A stretch of 27,350 bases of DNA from a virus: IMG/VR virus record IMGVR_UViG_3300044835_000173, positions 1 to 27,350 of that record, one strand, 5' to 3'. Position 1 is the stretch's first letter; the number at the start of each line of letters is the position of its first letter. The notes under the pieces were generated by a model. It had not been told where the DNA came from, made no database searches, and was given only the letters and a program-made list of their open reading frames with translations. This document shows, piece after piece, positions 21,752 through 27,131 of the stretch. Both the position numbers and the translations under genes were made by a program.

Positions 21752-22036
21752 ATGAAGACGCTGTCCGAAATCGTTGGCGAAGGCTGCCTCACCGATAGCG
21801 TCATGGCGGGCCTTCCCGCCTTGGAACGCGGCCAGCTGCACGAGGATTTGGACCAGCTGCTGAGCCGCGCGCTCTCGGGCCAAGACGATGAGTTGCTGCG
21901 TGGCTTTCGATCCGCGCAGGCAAGCCTTCATAACAAGCCAGGCTTGTGCGCCACGGCCGAGGACTATTTGGAAGAGCTTGTCGATATCGCGGTGTCGATA
22001 CAGGTGCTGCGCGACGGTTTCGTCACGCCACGCTGA
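21752..22036 (+). CDS. Small acidic helical protein of unknown function
   Basis: This 94-residue frame starts at ATG 21752 with no clear ribosome binding site, 68 bases after the fibre gene. It is acidic and mostly helical (LPALERGQLHEDLDQLLSRA, then EDYLEELVDIAVSIQVLRDG). I recognise no family. Its last 14 bases overlap the 3' end of the convergent brnA gene. Possible roles include a fibre chaperone or a cargo gene, but neither can be shown. The start is uncertain because no upstream in-frame start exists before a TGA at 21728. Confidence 0.5.
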   Translation: MKTLSEIVGEGCLTDSVMAGLPALERGQLHEDLDQLLSRALSGQDDELLRGFRSAQASLHNKPGLCATAEDYLEELVDIAVSIQVLRDGFVTPR

Positions 22037-22304
22037 CCTTCCGCGCTCTCGGCTTATGCCGAGCCAGCACATCGTTGATCCGCGCCTGCCAGCCTTCGCC
22101 GGTTGCCTTGTAGGCCTGGACAACCTCGGGATCGAGCCGCAGCGAGACGCGTTCCTTTGCCTGGGCGCCCAGGGCCGGCCGGCCGGGCCCGCGCTTAAGC
22201 GCCTCGGCCACGTCCGGCATGTCGCTCTTGAGGGACCGCGCGCGCTTGAAGTCTGCCGCCGTCATCTCGGGAATATCGTCGGTCGCCCGTGCTTTCCTAG
22301 CCAT
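22023..22304 (-). CDS. brnA: BrnA-family antitoxin
   Basis: The 93-residue protein is expected to bind and neutralise BrnT and to repress the operon as a ribbon-helix-helix DNA-binding dimer. Its N-terminus (MARKARATDDIPEMTAADFK) is the toxin-binding half and the C-terminal segment (ERVSLRLDPEVVQAYKATGE, then GWQARINDVLARHKP) is the RHH region typical of BrnA. GRGPGRPAL-like basic residues (RGPGRPALG) lie between them. Its ATG overlaps the toxin stop by eight bases (22297-22304), so the two are translationally linked, toxin first, as in known brnTA operons. It lies antisense to the late phage transcript. Confidence 0.85.
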   Translation of the reverse strand: MARKARATDDIPEMTAADFKRARSLKSDMPDVAEALKRGPGRPALGAQAKERVSLRLDPEVVQAYKATGEGWQARINDVLARHKPRARKVSVA

Positions 22305-22557
22305 ATTGTCTTTCCTCTCTCCGGCTTGCCTTGCGGAAGCTGATGATCCGAACCTTCGTGCCGCGCACACAGAACGCCACCATGTAGAGCCTGCCGTCGC
22401 GCTTTGCGAAGGCCCAGAAGCGCGGCTCTGGATATGCGAAGCGCGTGTCCGGAAGGTATGTCGCGTTATCCCAATCGAGACGCTGGACGTCGGCGAAGTC
22501 GAGACCGTGCTTTGCGAGGTTCGCGATCCGCTTGGCTCCGTCCCATTCCGTTTCCAT
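22297..22557 (-). CDS. brnT: BrnT-family toxin (RelE-fold ribonuclease)
   Basis: The 86-residue protein is recognisable from METEWDGAKRIANLAKHGLD at the N-terminus (the 'eWD-xK-xxN-xxKHGvdF' signature) and from RGTKVRIISFRKASRREERQ at the C-terminus, which carries the conserved RIIS-RKA-R motif. BrnT toxins are RelE-like ribonucleases that slow translation; a match in fold is known for the family. The length is close to the usual 85-95 residues, so the gene looks intact. It is transcribed leftwards, with the promoter and operator at 22561-22613, and its start codon lies seven bases downstream of the -10, so its mRNA may be leaderless. Confidence 0.88.
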   Translation of the reverse strand: METEWDGAKRIANLAKHGLDFADVQRLDWDNATYLPDTRFAYPEPRFWAFAKRDGRLYMVAFCVRGTKVRIISFRKASRREERQYG

Positions 22558-22560
22558 GGA

Positions 22561-22613
22561 AATAATGTAGGACGGTAATTCGTCGCCGTCAATAGTATTC
22601 GTCCTACAATATT
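22561..22613 (-). promoter_or_regulatory. brnTA promoter flanked by a palindromic operator
   Basis: On the minus strand a -35 TTGACG (22592-22587) and a -10 TACATT (22569-22564) are separated by exactly 17 bases. An inverted repeat with 13 of 14 matches flanks the promoter: AATAATGTAGGACG at 22561-22574 and CGTCCTACAATATT at 22600-22613. One arm covers the -10 and the other lies upstream of the -35, so a dimeric BrnA could block both. Autorepression by BrnA-BrnT is known for the family; the site is inferred from the repeat. The + strand esterase start lies only 18 bases beyond the right arm. Confidence 0.7.
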
Positions 22614-22631
22614 CCCTGAATGTGAGGTGCC

Positions 22632-23540
22632 ATGCCCGCCATTCTCCCGGCCCGTGCCCCCATGGTGAACGTCGGCGCCGACATCATCGTCTATGCCGGG
22701 CAGTCGAACAGCGTTGGGCGCGGCATCGGGCCGTTCTGCGACAGCGACGCGTCCCACGACGGCCGGTGCTTTCAGGTGGCACGCGCGCCCGGCATCGACA
22801 AGACGATCATCCCCATGTCGGCGCCGCTTCAGGCATGGGGCTACGACGAGGCCCAGCACGGGCACGGGGTGACCTTCGCCCGGCTCTACGCGGCCAGCCT
22901 GCTTCAGCCCGGCCGGTCCGTGATCATCGTCCCGGCAGCGTGCGGTGCGACCTCGATCCTCCAATGGCTCGGTCTCGCGGAAGGCAATGGCTACCCGCTC
23001 TATGGCGACATGGCGACCCGGATCAGGACAGCACTGGCCGCCGGCGGGTTGCTCAGCCGGATTGTGGCCTGGGTCGAGCACCAAGGTGAGTCGGATATCG
23101 CAATTGCCCGCGACCCAAGCGACCCATGCCACCGGCTCATGCCGGACGCCTTGGCCTACCGGGCGCGAAAGCTCGATCTGATCGACAGGGTGCGCTCAGA
23201 CTTCGGCATGTTTCCGATGCTGTTCGGCACGTACTCCGACGCATGGCTACCGGGCGATGCGATCAAGCTCAGCTTCACGGACGCGCTTATCGACGCGTGC
23301 GATGCGCGGCTGTTCTGCGTGCCAGTCAGCGCCTCTGGGGTTGAGGCAAATTCTCAGGTCGAGACGGGACAGAACCCCGTCCACTTTTCGGCTGTCGGTC
23401 AGGAAGAGCTCGCCCGGCGCCACTTCGCGGCCTACTGCCAGATGCTCGGGCTTACGGGGATCAAGCAATACCCCTCCGTCGCCCAGGCCAGGATCGAGAC
23501 CATCGCTGCGCTGATCCTCAATTGGGCTACTGCTTCATAG
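22632..23540 (+). CDS. SGNH/sialate O-acetylesterase-like carbohydrate esterase
   Basis: The 302-residue enzyme likely removes O-acetyl groups from host surface sugars. Family blocks are visible: the nucleophile in VYAGQSNSVGRG (Ser25), the oxyanion block PAACGATSI (Gly105), HQGESD (150-155) and the catalytic His in PVHFSAVGQEEL (His251). The residue three before that His is Asn248, where a DxxH Asp is usual. No signal peptide is seen, so it is probably virion-associated rather than secreted. The start has GAGG at 22624-22627. Placed after the fibre gene, it could act as a tail depolymerase-like accessory or alter the host receptor. Confidence 0.8.
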   Translation: MPAILPARAPMVNVGADIIVYAGQSNSVGRGIGPFCDSDASHDGRCFQVARAPGIDKTIIPMSAPLQAWGYDEAQHGHGVTFARLYAASLLQPGRSVIIVPAACGATSILQWLGLAEGNGYPLYGDMATRIRTALAAGGLLSRIVAWVEHQGESDIAIARDPSDPCHRLMPDALAYRARKLDLIDRVRSDFGMFPMLFGTYSDAWLPGDAIKLSFTDALIDACDARLFCVPVSASGVEANSQVETGQNPVHFSAVGQEELARRHFAAYCQMLGLTGIKQYPSVAQARIETIAALILNWATAS

Positions 23541-23549
23541 GAGAAATCG

Positions 23550-24245
23550 ATGAACCTCAAGATGCTCGGCGGCGCCGGGTCGCTTCTGCTTGTCTGCGCC
23601 TCGGCCACCCGCGCGGACTCGATCAACTGCGCGAACCCGTCCGGTGGCGTCGAGGCCGGAATTTGTCAGCTGCTCTCCAAGCAGAGCGCCGGCACGGCGT
23701 CCGCGCCTTCGTCCGTGGTCACGAGCACGGTCCCGGCGCGCAGCGTGCCGATGTATACGGCCATGACGTCAGGCTTCGCGGCCTACGCGACGCCCACCGA
23801 TATGACCTGTCTTCCGGGAAGCGCCACGAAGACGGTTTATCCGGTCCAGCTTTTCGCGGCGCTGCATTCGACCTCTGCCAGCGTCTTCTCATTCTATTTC
23901 GTCAAGCGCTCGACAGCGGACAGCGGCGGCACGCCGACGACGCCCACGGTGGCGCAAATGGACAGCGCCAACGCGGCGCCCACCACGGCGCCGGTGTTCT
24001 ACGGCTCCGCGCCCGCGCTCGGAACCTCGGCCGGGACCACGTTCTATTTCGAGGCCTCGGGCGCGACGCTGACGGCCGCGAACACCAATTCGATCAGCAA
24101 CTTTTCGGGCGGATCGCAGATCTCGAGCCAAGGCCTCTTCATGGCGCTGCACGGCGCCAACGAGGAGCTTTGCGTGAACTTCAACGGCGCTGCACTTCCC
24201 GCCGGCTTCACCAGCAGCTGGACGTGGCAGTGGATCGAGCAATAA
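23550..24245 (+). CDS. Phage beta-domain protein with an N-terminal signal peptide
   Basis: This 231-residue protein begins MNLKMLGGAGSLLLVCASAT followed by RADS, which has a basic start, hydrophobic core and an AxA-like cut site near residue 22, so export is likely. The rest resembles a beta domain common in phage structural proteins: a MTCLPGSATKTVYPVQLFA strand, FYFVKRSTADSGGTPTTPTV, and an end with LFMALHGANEELCVNFNGAA and a WQWIEQ terminus. ATG 23550 has AGGAGA upstream. Virion proteins rarely carry a signal peptide, so it may be a periplasmic or secreted derivative, or a membrane-anchored factor expressed in the lysogen. Four cysteines (C26, C39, C87, C209 by count, approximate) could form disulfides. 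Confidence 0.65.
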   Translation: MNLKMLGGAGSLLLVCASATRADSINCANPSGGVEAGICQLLSKQSAGTASAPSSVVTSTVPARSVPMYTAMTSGFAAYATPTDMTCLPGSATKTVYPVQLFAALHSTSASVFSFYFVKRSTADSGGTPTTPTVAQMDSANAAPTTAPVFYGSAPALGTSAGTTFYFEASGATLTAANTNSISNFSGGSQISSQGLFMALHGANEELCVNFNGAALPAGFTSSWTWQWIEQ

Positions 24246-24253
24246 CCCAGACC

Positions 24254-24276
24254 GGCGCGGTTTAAACCGCCGCGCC
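24254..24276 (+). terminator. Hairpin after the signal-peptide gene, possible weak terminator
   Basis: GGCGCGG (24254-24260) pairs with CCGCGCC (24270-24276) around a nine-base loop, and an alternative palindrome CGGTTTAAACCG lies inside. No T-tract follows (CATCATCC), so it may attenuate rather than stop transcription. It lies nine bases past the stop of the preceding gene and opens the structured stretch that extends to 24436. Confidence 0.4.
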
Positions 24277-24307
24277 CATCATCCATTCAACACGCCCCGT
24301 CCGGGGG

Positions 24308-24436
24308 CCATCCGACACCTCGAGCACGAAGCACCTGTCTCTCTGGTCCCCTTGAGGGTGGCTGGTGCGGCCCCGTGTGCTCGCGGTCGTCGGATGGTCA
24401 CCGGATGCGGCGGACCCGCATCTAACCCTCAAGGAG
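24308..24436 (+). promoter_or_regulatory. Structured RNA leader with a loop-to-ribosome-site pseudoknot
   Basis: A long laddered hairpin is formed by CCATCCGAC (24308-24316) with GTCGGATGG (24389-24397), CGAGCAC (24321-24327) with GTGCTCG (24377-24383) and GCACC (24331-24335) with GGTGC (24364-24368). The apical loop contains CCTTGAGGGT (24350-24359), a perfect ten-base complement of ACCCTCAAGG (24425-24434), which includes most of the AAGGAG ribosome binding site of the next gene. Between the two sits a second hairpin, GATGCGG (24404-24410) with CCGCATC (24416-24422). Loop-to-ribosome-site pairing of this kind acts as a translation switch in some riboswitches. The pairings are seen; regulation is inferred. 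Confidence 0.6.
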
Positions 24437-24443
24437 AATGAAC

Positions 24444-24785
24444 ATGTCCATCCTTACCGCGCTCGAAAGCATCATCGCGCCCGAGCTCAACTACGCGGAG
24501 CAGAAGCTGGAATCGGTCGGCTCCGCGCTGGCCGCCGGCGTCACCGTGATCTTCAACGGCTTCTTCAGCAGCCAGCGGCTGATCTTCACCAACATCTCGG
24601 CGTTCTGGCAGGCGAAGCACAAGGCCGCGCTCGCGGCCGACGCTTCCGCGCTCGCCGCCATCGAGCAGGCCTCGACGGCCACGCTCCAGGAATTCTGTGC
24701 CGAAGAGGCCGCGGAGTTCCAGAAGGAAAAGCTGGCCTTCATCACCCTGCTCGAATCCTCGGTCAAGCAGAGCACGACGAGCTAG
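24444..24785 (+). CDS. Small helical protein of unknown function under the structured leader
   Basis: ATG 24444 is chosen because AAGGAG at 24431-24436 lies seven bases upstream, whereas ATG 24438 is only one base from it. The 113-residue protein is Ala-rich and helical: an amphipathic ILTALESIIAPELNYAEQKL, a hydrophobic middle (VGSALAAGVTVIFNGFFSSQ) that could be membrane-active, and a charged C-terminal helix (EFCAEEAAEFQKEKLAFITL). I recognise no family. A hydrophobic helix between charged helices could suit a small membrane or virion protein. Its ribosome site is the target of the loop complement described at 24308-24436. Confidence 0.65.
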   Translation: MSILTALESIIAPELNYAEQKLESVGSALAAGVTVIFNGFFSSQRLIFTNISAFWQAKHKAALAADASALAAIEQASTATLQEFCAEEAAEFQKEKLAFITLLESSVKQSTTS

Positions 24786-24900
24786 GCGCGCCATGCGCGA
24801 CCTGTGGCGCCTCGTGCGCCGATTTCCCTGTTTCCGACGCATCCGGCCTGAACGGCGTCGTGTGACGGGCATCCTCGCGTTCGGGCTTCAAGGAGTCTCC

Positions 24901-25209
24901 ATGTCCAAGATCATCCGCGTCGGCGGAGCCAGCACCACGGCCACCGCCCTTTTCGTCGATCCCCAGGGCGTCGCCCAGCCGCTCACCAGCAAGCCGGTGT
25001 GGGCGGCCTCGCCCGATGGTCTCGTCACGCTCACGCCGGCCGACGACGGCATGACGTGCGCCATCGCGCCCGTCGCCGCTGGCGACGTCACCGTCACGGT
25101 CTCGGCCGAAGCCGATCCGACGCCGGGCGTGAACACTGTCACCGGCACCGCGTCGCTCACCGTCTCGCCCGACGAGGACACGACGGCGACGATCACCTTC
25201 AGCGACTGA
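24901..25209 (+). CDS. Small Ig-like beta domain protein
   Basis: The 102-residue protein starts at ATG 24901 with AAGGAG at 24890-24895. It is a single bacterial Ig-like (Big2-type) domain: SKPVWAASPDGLVTLTPADD followed by MTCAIAPVAAGDVTVTVSAE and a last strand TASLTVSPDEDTTATITFSD. Such domains decorate phage capsids or tails and bind surface sugars loosely. An in-frame ATG at 24793 would add an arginine-rich segment (MRDLWRLVRRFPCFRRIRPE) but has no ribosome site. The 115 bases upstream hold two small hairpins, GGCGC/GCGCC at 24806-24820 and GACGC/GCGTC at 24836-24859. Confidence 0.7.
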   Translation: MSKIIRVGGASTTATALFVDPQGVAQPLTSKPVWAASPDGLVTLTPADDGMTCAIAPVAAGDVTVTVSAEADPTPGVNTVTGTASLTVSPDEDTTATITFSD

Positions 25210-25231
25210 ACGGCCACAACACTGGGAACGG

Positions 25232-25251
25232 CCGCGGGCTCCGGCTCGCGG
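25232..25251 (+). terminator. Strong hairpin just upstream of the tRNA
   Basis: CCGCGGGC (25232-25239) pairs with GCTCGCGG (25244-25251), eight pairs including one G-T, around a TCCG tetraloop. There is no T-tract. It lies six bases before the tRNA, where it could act as a processing barrier or weak terminator after the Ig-like gene. Confidence 0.4.
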
Positions 25252-25257
25252 TCGCGC

Positions 25258-25334
25258 GCCGGGTTAGCTCAGTCGGTAGAGCAACCGATTTGTAATCGGT
25301 AGGTCGCGGGTTCAATTCCACGCACCTGGCACCA
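25258..25334 (+). tRNA. tRNA-Thr (anticodon UGU) with a bulged T arm
   Basis: The cloverleaf is visible: acceptor GCCGGGT (25258-25264) with ACCTGGC (25324-25330) including one G-T pair, D stem GCTC/GAGC with loop AGTCGGTA, anticodon stem ACCGA/TCGGT around TTTGTAA with anticodon TGT at 25291-25293, and encoded CCA (25332-25334). The T stem GCGGG (25306-25310) and loop TTCAATT are followed by CCACGC, one base longer than expected, so A25320 is bulged if the stem is to pair. This could be a real tRNA with an odd T arm or a decaying copy. Threonine ACA codons are the presumed target; a role in late translation is inferred. Confidence 0.75.
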
Positions 25335-25404
25335 ATTCGCTCCAGAGCGATCCGCCGCGCGTCGGTCACGCGCTATCTCCATCATCTCACACAGGAGAAC
25401 GACT

Positions 25405-25635
25405 ATGGGCATTCGCTGCAAAATGCGGCTTGAGAACGTGTACGCGCAAAGCTGGGGCGGCTCGAAGGCCATCTTCCGCTGCGAATACGATCAGAAGATC
25501 GCGGAAGATATTTCGTTCCAGAAGGCGACGCCGAGCGGCCACGCCGAATTCCAGATCGACAACCCGAAGGCCGCTGAGCAACTCGTGATCGGTGCGAGCT
25601 ACTACGTCGACTTCACGCCCGTTCCGGCGGCCTGA
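25405..25635 (+). CDS. Small conserved-looking phage protein of unknown function
   Basis: The 76-residue product starts at ATG 25405 after AGGAGA. The sequence MGIRCKMRLENVYAQSWGGS, then AIFRCEYDQKIAEDISFQKA and TPSGHAEFQIDNPKAAEQLV with the end GASYYVDFTPV, is a compact beta protein of a type often seen near the end of late operons of alphaproteobacterial phages. No enzyme motif is visible. The region 25335-25404 upstream is short of genes and holds a small hairpin, TCGCT (25337-25341) with AGCGA (25346-25350). Confidence 0.7.
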   Translation: MGIRCKMRLENVYAQSWGGSKAIFRCEYDQKIAEDISFQKATPSGHAEFQIDNPKAAEQLVIGASYYVDFTPVPAA

Positions 25636-25645
25636 CGCGTACCGA

Positions 25646-25665
25646 GCGCGGGCGGATACCCGCGC
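25646..25665 (+). terminator. Hairpin between the small gene and the lysis cassette
   Basis: GCGCGGG (25646-25652) pairs perfectly with CCCGCGC (25659-25665) around a six-base loop. ACCTCTTTCG follows, only a weak T-rich stretch. It could be a partial terminator or an mRNA-stabilising hairpin directly upstream of the holin-like gene. Confidence 0.45.
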
Positions 25666-25694
25666 ACCTCTTTCGCTATATTGAGGAGACCACC

Positions 25695-26123
25695 ATGAGC
25701 TTTCTTCGCTGGTTCGCGTCGCTCGGCGTCGTGCGCCGCTTCGCCACGTCAGAGACCCGTCATCTCGCCACGGCGGCGTCGGGCTTTGTCCTCGACTGGC
25801 TGCTGACACACCACGCCGCGCAATCCGACGCCATGAATATCGCACAAGCGGTCGGCATGATCCTCGCCGGCGGCGCGGGCTACGGCCTCAGCCTCATCAA
25901 CGGCAAGGGACAGGACGTGCGCGCCGCTGTGGCGGCTGCCACGGGCACCGTCCTGCCGTCCGCCACGTCCAACCAGCTCTACGCGAAAGGCGTCCAGGCC
26001 CAGCAGGTGGCCGACCAGGGGCAGGCCGACAAGGTGCGCTCTGCCGTCGCCGCGGCCGATGCTGCCGCCCCGAAGGACCAGGCGGCGCTGATCGCCGATC
26101 TTCTCAAGGAGGCCGGGCAATGA
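25695..26123 (+). CDS. Putative holin-like membrane protein
   Basis: The 142-residue protein has two likely membrane segments: about residues 23-42 (LATAASGFVLDWLLTHHAAQ) and 48-67 (NIAQAVGMILAGGAGYGLSL), with a basic N-terminus and a charged Ala-rich tail (AAVAAADAAAPKDQAALIAD). ATG 25695 has GAGGAG upstream. The size is larger than a minimal holin, but the position next to a lipoprotein gene and a membrane coiled-coil gene, followed by a terminator, suggests a lysis role. It overlaps the next gene as ATGA. A membrane protein of other function is possible. Confidence 0.5.
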   Translation: MSFLRWFASLGVVRRFATSETRHLATAASGFVLDWLLTHHAAQSDAMNIAQAVGMILAGGAGYGLSLINGKGQDVRAAVAAATGTVLPSATSNQLYAKGVQAQQVADQGQADKVRSAVAAADAAAPKDQAALIADLLKEAGQ

Positions 26124-26431
26124 TGCGCGCCGCCATCGTCTTCGGCACCGCGCTCGCATTGGCCGGCTGTGTCGGCGCCCCGCTGACCATGCCGTTGGCG
26201 CACGACGCTCCGGCCACGCTGCCGGCCGCTCCCGCGCCGGAGCCAGTCGTCAAGACCATCGTCCAACAAGTGTGCCTCAAGTTTGAGCCGTGGAGCGCTG
26301 CGGACCTCAGGGGTCTCGCGGCAGCTATTCCTGCGATCCCCGACAACTCACTCGTCAAGAAAGCGGTGCTCGACTGGCGCCGCTACTACGGCGACGCCAA
26401 GGCCTGCGTTGCGGCCCAAGGGAAGGGCTGA
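26120..26431 (+). CDS. Small lipoprotein, Rz1-like outer-membrane spanin candidate
   Basis: The 103-residue protein carries a lipoprotein signal ending LALAGC, so Cys17 is the expected lipidated residue. A Pro/Ala-rich stretch follows (PATLPAAPAPEPV), as in Rz1-type outer-membrane spanins, then VCLKFEPWSAADLRGLAAAI and a C-terminal helix with a second Cys near the end. AAGGAGG at 26106-26112 serves ATG 26120 (overlapping the previous stop) or ATG 26123. The following gene is a membrane-anchored coiled-coil protein that could be its partner. The spanin role is inferred. Confidence 0.65.
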   Translation: MMRAAIVFGTALALAGCVGAPLTMPLAHDAPATLPAAPAPEPVVKTIVQQVCLKFEPWSAADLRGLAAAIPAIPDNSLVKKAVLDWRRYYGDAKACVAAQGKG

Positions 26432-26437
26432 TTGCTC

Positions 26438-26758
26438 ATGGATCTCGGATGGTGGATCGCGACGATCGGCGTGCCGTTGGTCGGGGCGTTGTTCGCCCTC
26501 GACTTCTTCATTCACCGCAACGCCCAAGCGGAGCTCGAGAAGAACATCTGCGGCAAGGACAAAGAGATCGCTGATCTGCACACGCGCATCAACGCTGCCG
26601 CCAAGGAGTTCTACGAGTACAAGGTGACCGCGTCGATGCTGTTCGCGACCAATCCGGCGATGAGCGAGGTCAAGCGCGAGCTTATGAGTTCGTTGAGCCG
26701 GATCGAGGACAAGCTCGACCGCATCGTAGAGCGGAACGACAGGCGCGACCACATCTGA
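26438..26758 (+). CDS. Membrane-anchored coiled-coil protein, possible inner-membrane spanin
   Basis: The 106-residue protein begins MDLGWWIATIGVPLVGALFA, one transmembrane helix, then a charged coiled-coil (QAELEKNICGKDKEIADLHT) and a C-terminal helix with EDKLDRIVERNDRRDHI. One N-terminal helix plus a periplasmic coiled coil is the plan of Rz-type spanins, which bridge to the lipoprotein. The order here, lipoprotein first, differs from classic Rz/Rz1. GGAAGGG lies about ten bases before ATG 26438; TTG 26432 is an alternative. It ends 27 bases before a strong terminator. Confidence 0.6.
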   Translation: MDLGWWIATIGVPLVGALFALDFFIHRNAQAELEKNICGKDKEIADLHTRINAAAKEFYEYKVTASMLFATNPAMSEVKRELMSSLSRIEDKLDRIVERNDRRDHI

Positions 26759-26785
26759 TCATCGCCCAGCCCATGCCGAAGAAAA

Positions 26786-26819
26786 GGCCCCGCCGGCGAA
26801 AGCCGCGCGGGGCCTTTTT
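26786..26819 (+). terminator. Strong intrinsic terminator closing the lysis cassette
   Basis: GGCCCCGC (26786-26793) pairs with GCGGGGCC (26807-26814), extended by CGGC-GAAA-GCCG with a GNRA tetraloop, and is followed by TTTTT (26815-26819); AAAA precedes the stem, so it may also work in the opposite direction. It fits the end of the late transcript. Confidence 0.88.
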
Positions 26820-26861
26820 CGTTTGTGGTGCGTTGAGTCGCAAAAGAACAGGGTGATGGTG

Positions 26862-27128
26862 ATGGCAATCTCCAAGCGCGGCCCGGCGCCGCGGCAGCGC
26901 ACGGCCGCAGTGGGCGACGATGAACCCCGCCGGCGCGACCGGCCGCCGTGGGCGGACGAGACCGAGGGCTATGTGGATTTTTTCGACAATTCCGGCCGGC
27001 GCCGAGCCATGCCGATCATCCTGACGGACGGGACCTCGGTGCGCTTTCCGCAGGGGTGGACCGAGAAGGACGCCAAGCGGTGGCGCGAGGCTTCAGGCTA
27101 CGAGCGGCCACTGTCAGGACAAAAATAG
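26862..27128 (+). CDS. Small basic protein of unknown function
   Basis: ATG 26862 is preferred because AGGG at 26850-26853 lies eight bases away; ATG 26856 would also be in frame. The 88-residue protein has a basic, Arg/Pro-rich N-terminus (AISKRGPAPRQRTAAVGDDE), then EGYVDFFDNSGRRRAMPIIL and GTSVRFPQGWTEKDAKRWRE. No family is recognised. It lies beyond the late terminator and converges on the HTH gene with only three bases between their stops. Confidence 0.55.
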   Translation: MAISKRGPAPRQRTAAVGDDEPRRRDRPPWADETEGYVDFFDNSGRRRAMPIILTDGTSVRFPQGWTEKDAKRWREASGYERPLSGQK

Positions 27129-27131
27129 GCG

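Noticed and set aside
22305-23132. Minus-strand extension upstream of brnA
   Set aside because: It overlaps brnT and the esterase in another frame; the antitoxin clearly starts at 22304 with the eight-base overlap.
24793-24900. N-terminal extension of the Ig-like gene
   Set aside because: Arginine-rich, without ribosome site, while ATG 24901 has a strong AAGGAG.
25258-25334. tRNA as a prophage attachment site
   Set aside because: It is complete, flanked on both sides by phage-type late genes, and no second copy of its 3' end was noticed in the window.
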